Assembly (NCBI GenBank): GCA_018065745.1 | Contig: JAGHSS010000122.1 | Location: forward strand, 1-7,487 | Source of the DNA: Candidatus Neoflavobacterium equi | GTDB taxonomy: Bacteria > Bacteroidota > Bacteroidia > Flavobacteriales > Flavobacteriaceae | Reading direction: 5' to 3' | DNA: 7,487 bases | In this document: one piece after another, positions 7,375-7,487 of the stretch | Layout: every line of letters starts with the position of its first letter | How positions within the stretch are numbered: the first letter of the stretch is position 1 | The notes under the pieces: model-generated | Database searches by the model: none | Seen by the model: only the letters and a program-made list of their open reading frames with translations | Told to the model about the DNA's origin: nothing | Position numbers and translations under genes: made by a program

Positions 7375-7487
7375 GACGCCCGCGTAAAGGATGGTAGCGG
7401 CATCCTTTTGGGTGGCGCGCCACCCAAAAGATATAGCGTACAGCCTGACGCATTTCATGAGCGCAGCGAATTTAAATGGGGAACGCC
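7375..7487. repeat. Structured GC-rich intergenic element, cut by the window end
   Basis: From 7371 on, 64 of 117 bases are G or C, in sharp contrast with the AT-rich genes. The core contains GCGT (7382-7385) able to pair with ACGC (7448-7451), enclosing a 26-base perfect palindrome at 7405-7430. AGCGGCATCCTTTT (7396-7409) and AAAAGATATAGCG (7426-7438) flank the variable-looking hairpin top. From memory, not checked here, this layout (AGCGGCATCC-TTTT, a hairpin of differing sequence, AAAAGATATAGCG) recurs between genes in many flavobacterial genomes, so a dispersed repeat or structured RNA is the best reading. Strand and right-hand boundary are unknown. The 3' tail (7452-7487) includes GAGCGCAGCGAA and ends with AACGCC, echoing GACGCC at 7375-7380. 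Confidence 0.5.
7386..7430. repeat. Two overlapping, mutually exclusive hairpins within the 3' element
   Basis: Hairpin A pairs AAAGGATG (7386-7393) with CATCCTTT (7401-7408), 8 bp with a 7-base loop GTAGCGG. Hairpin B is the palindrome 7405-7430, whose arms are CTTTTGGGTGGCG and CGCCACCCAAAAG; as RNA it gives an 11-bp stem with a GCGC loop. They share CTTT at 7405-7408, so both cannot form in full at once. B is much the more stable by base composition. No T-tract follows B, so it is not an intrinsic terminator on the plus strand. Confidence 0.6.

Noticed and set aside
7405..7430. Palindrome as a second terminator after the DUF349 gene
   Set aside because: No T-tract follows on the plus strand (AAAAGATATAG) and none on the minus strand beyond GGATGCC; a complete terminator already stands at 7315-7347.
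7348..7487. Plus-strand frame open from GTG at 7348 to the window end
   Set aside because: It starts immediately at the end of a terminator T-tract, has no ATG, and runs through a palindromic GC-rich element in which several frames are open. It is better explained as non-coding.
7375..7487. tRNA gene at the right edge
   Set aside because: No cloverleaf can be drawn: no TTCRA-type T-loop, no 7-bp acceptor pairing and no CCA; the dominant feature is one long hairpin.
1..7487. CRISPR array, insertion sequence, phage, toxin-antitoxin or defence system
   Set aside because: No spaced direct repeats, transposase, integrase or nuclease motifs were seen, and the five genes have uniform composition and housekeeping-type families.

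Overview
The window is ordinary-looking chromosome from a Bacteroidota bacterium, most likely class Flavobacteriia. The evidence is its AT-rich base composition, start codons without Shine-Dalgarno sequences, promoter candidates of the TTG-N17..23-TAnnTTTG type used by this phylum, and five proteins that all look like flavobacterial versions of their families. No species can be named from the sequence alone.

All five convincing genes lie on the plus strand. A promoter at 13-46 precedes an OstA/LptA-like exported protein (68-1717). A class III, PLP-dependent aminotransferase (1721-2926) follows after only 3 bases, so the two probably form one transcript. A second promoter candidate (2946-2978) precedes a cytoplasmic protein made almost entirely of tetratricopeptide repeats (2999-4408). 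A strong intrinsic terminator (4437-4474) ends that unit. Its T-tract stops 2 bases before the ATG of aroE, shikimate dehydrogenase (4477-5226), which raises the question of how aroE is transcribed. A 195-base AT-rich gap with a short tandem repeat and a third promoter candidate (5358-5388) leads to a 626-residue protein with five DUF349 repeats (5422-7302), closed by a terminator at 7315-7347 that could work in both directions.

The genes do not form one pathway. aroE supplies aromatic amino acid synthesis, the OstA-like protein points to lipopolysaccharide transport or the outer membrane, the aminotransferase to amino acid metabolism with an unresolved substrate, and the TPR and DUF349 proteins have no defined role. 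I read this as a housekeeping neighbourhood.

The last ~115 bases are different in kind: 64 of 117 bases from 7371 are G or C, and they hold a perfect 26-base palindrome, an overlapping and mutually exclusive second hairpin, and a short outer helix. This looks like a structured intergenic element, probably a dispersed repeat or non-coding RNA of flavobacteria, cut by the window edge. It is the best candidate here for something poorly described.
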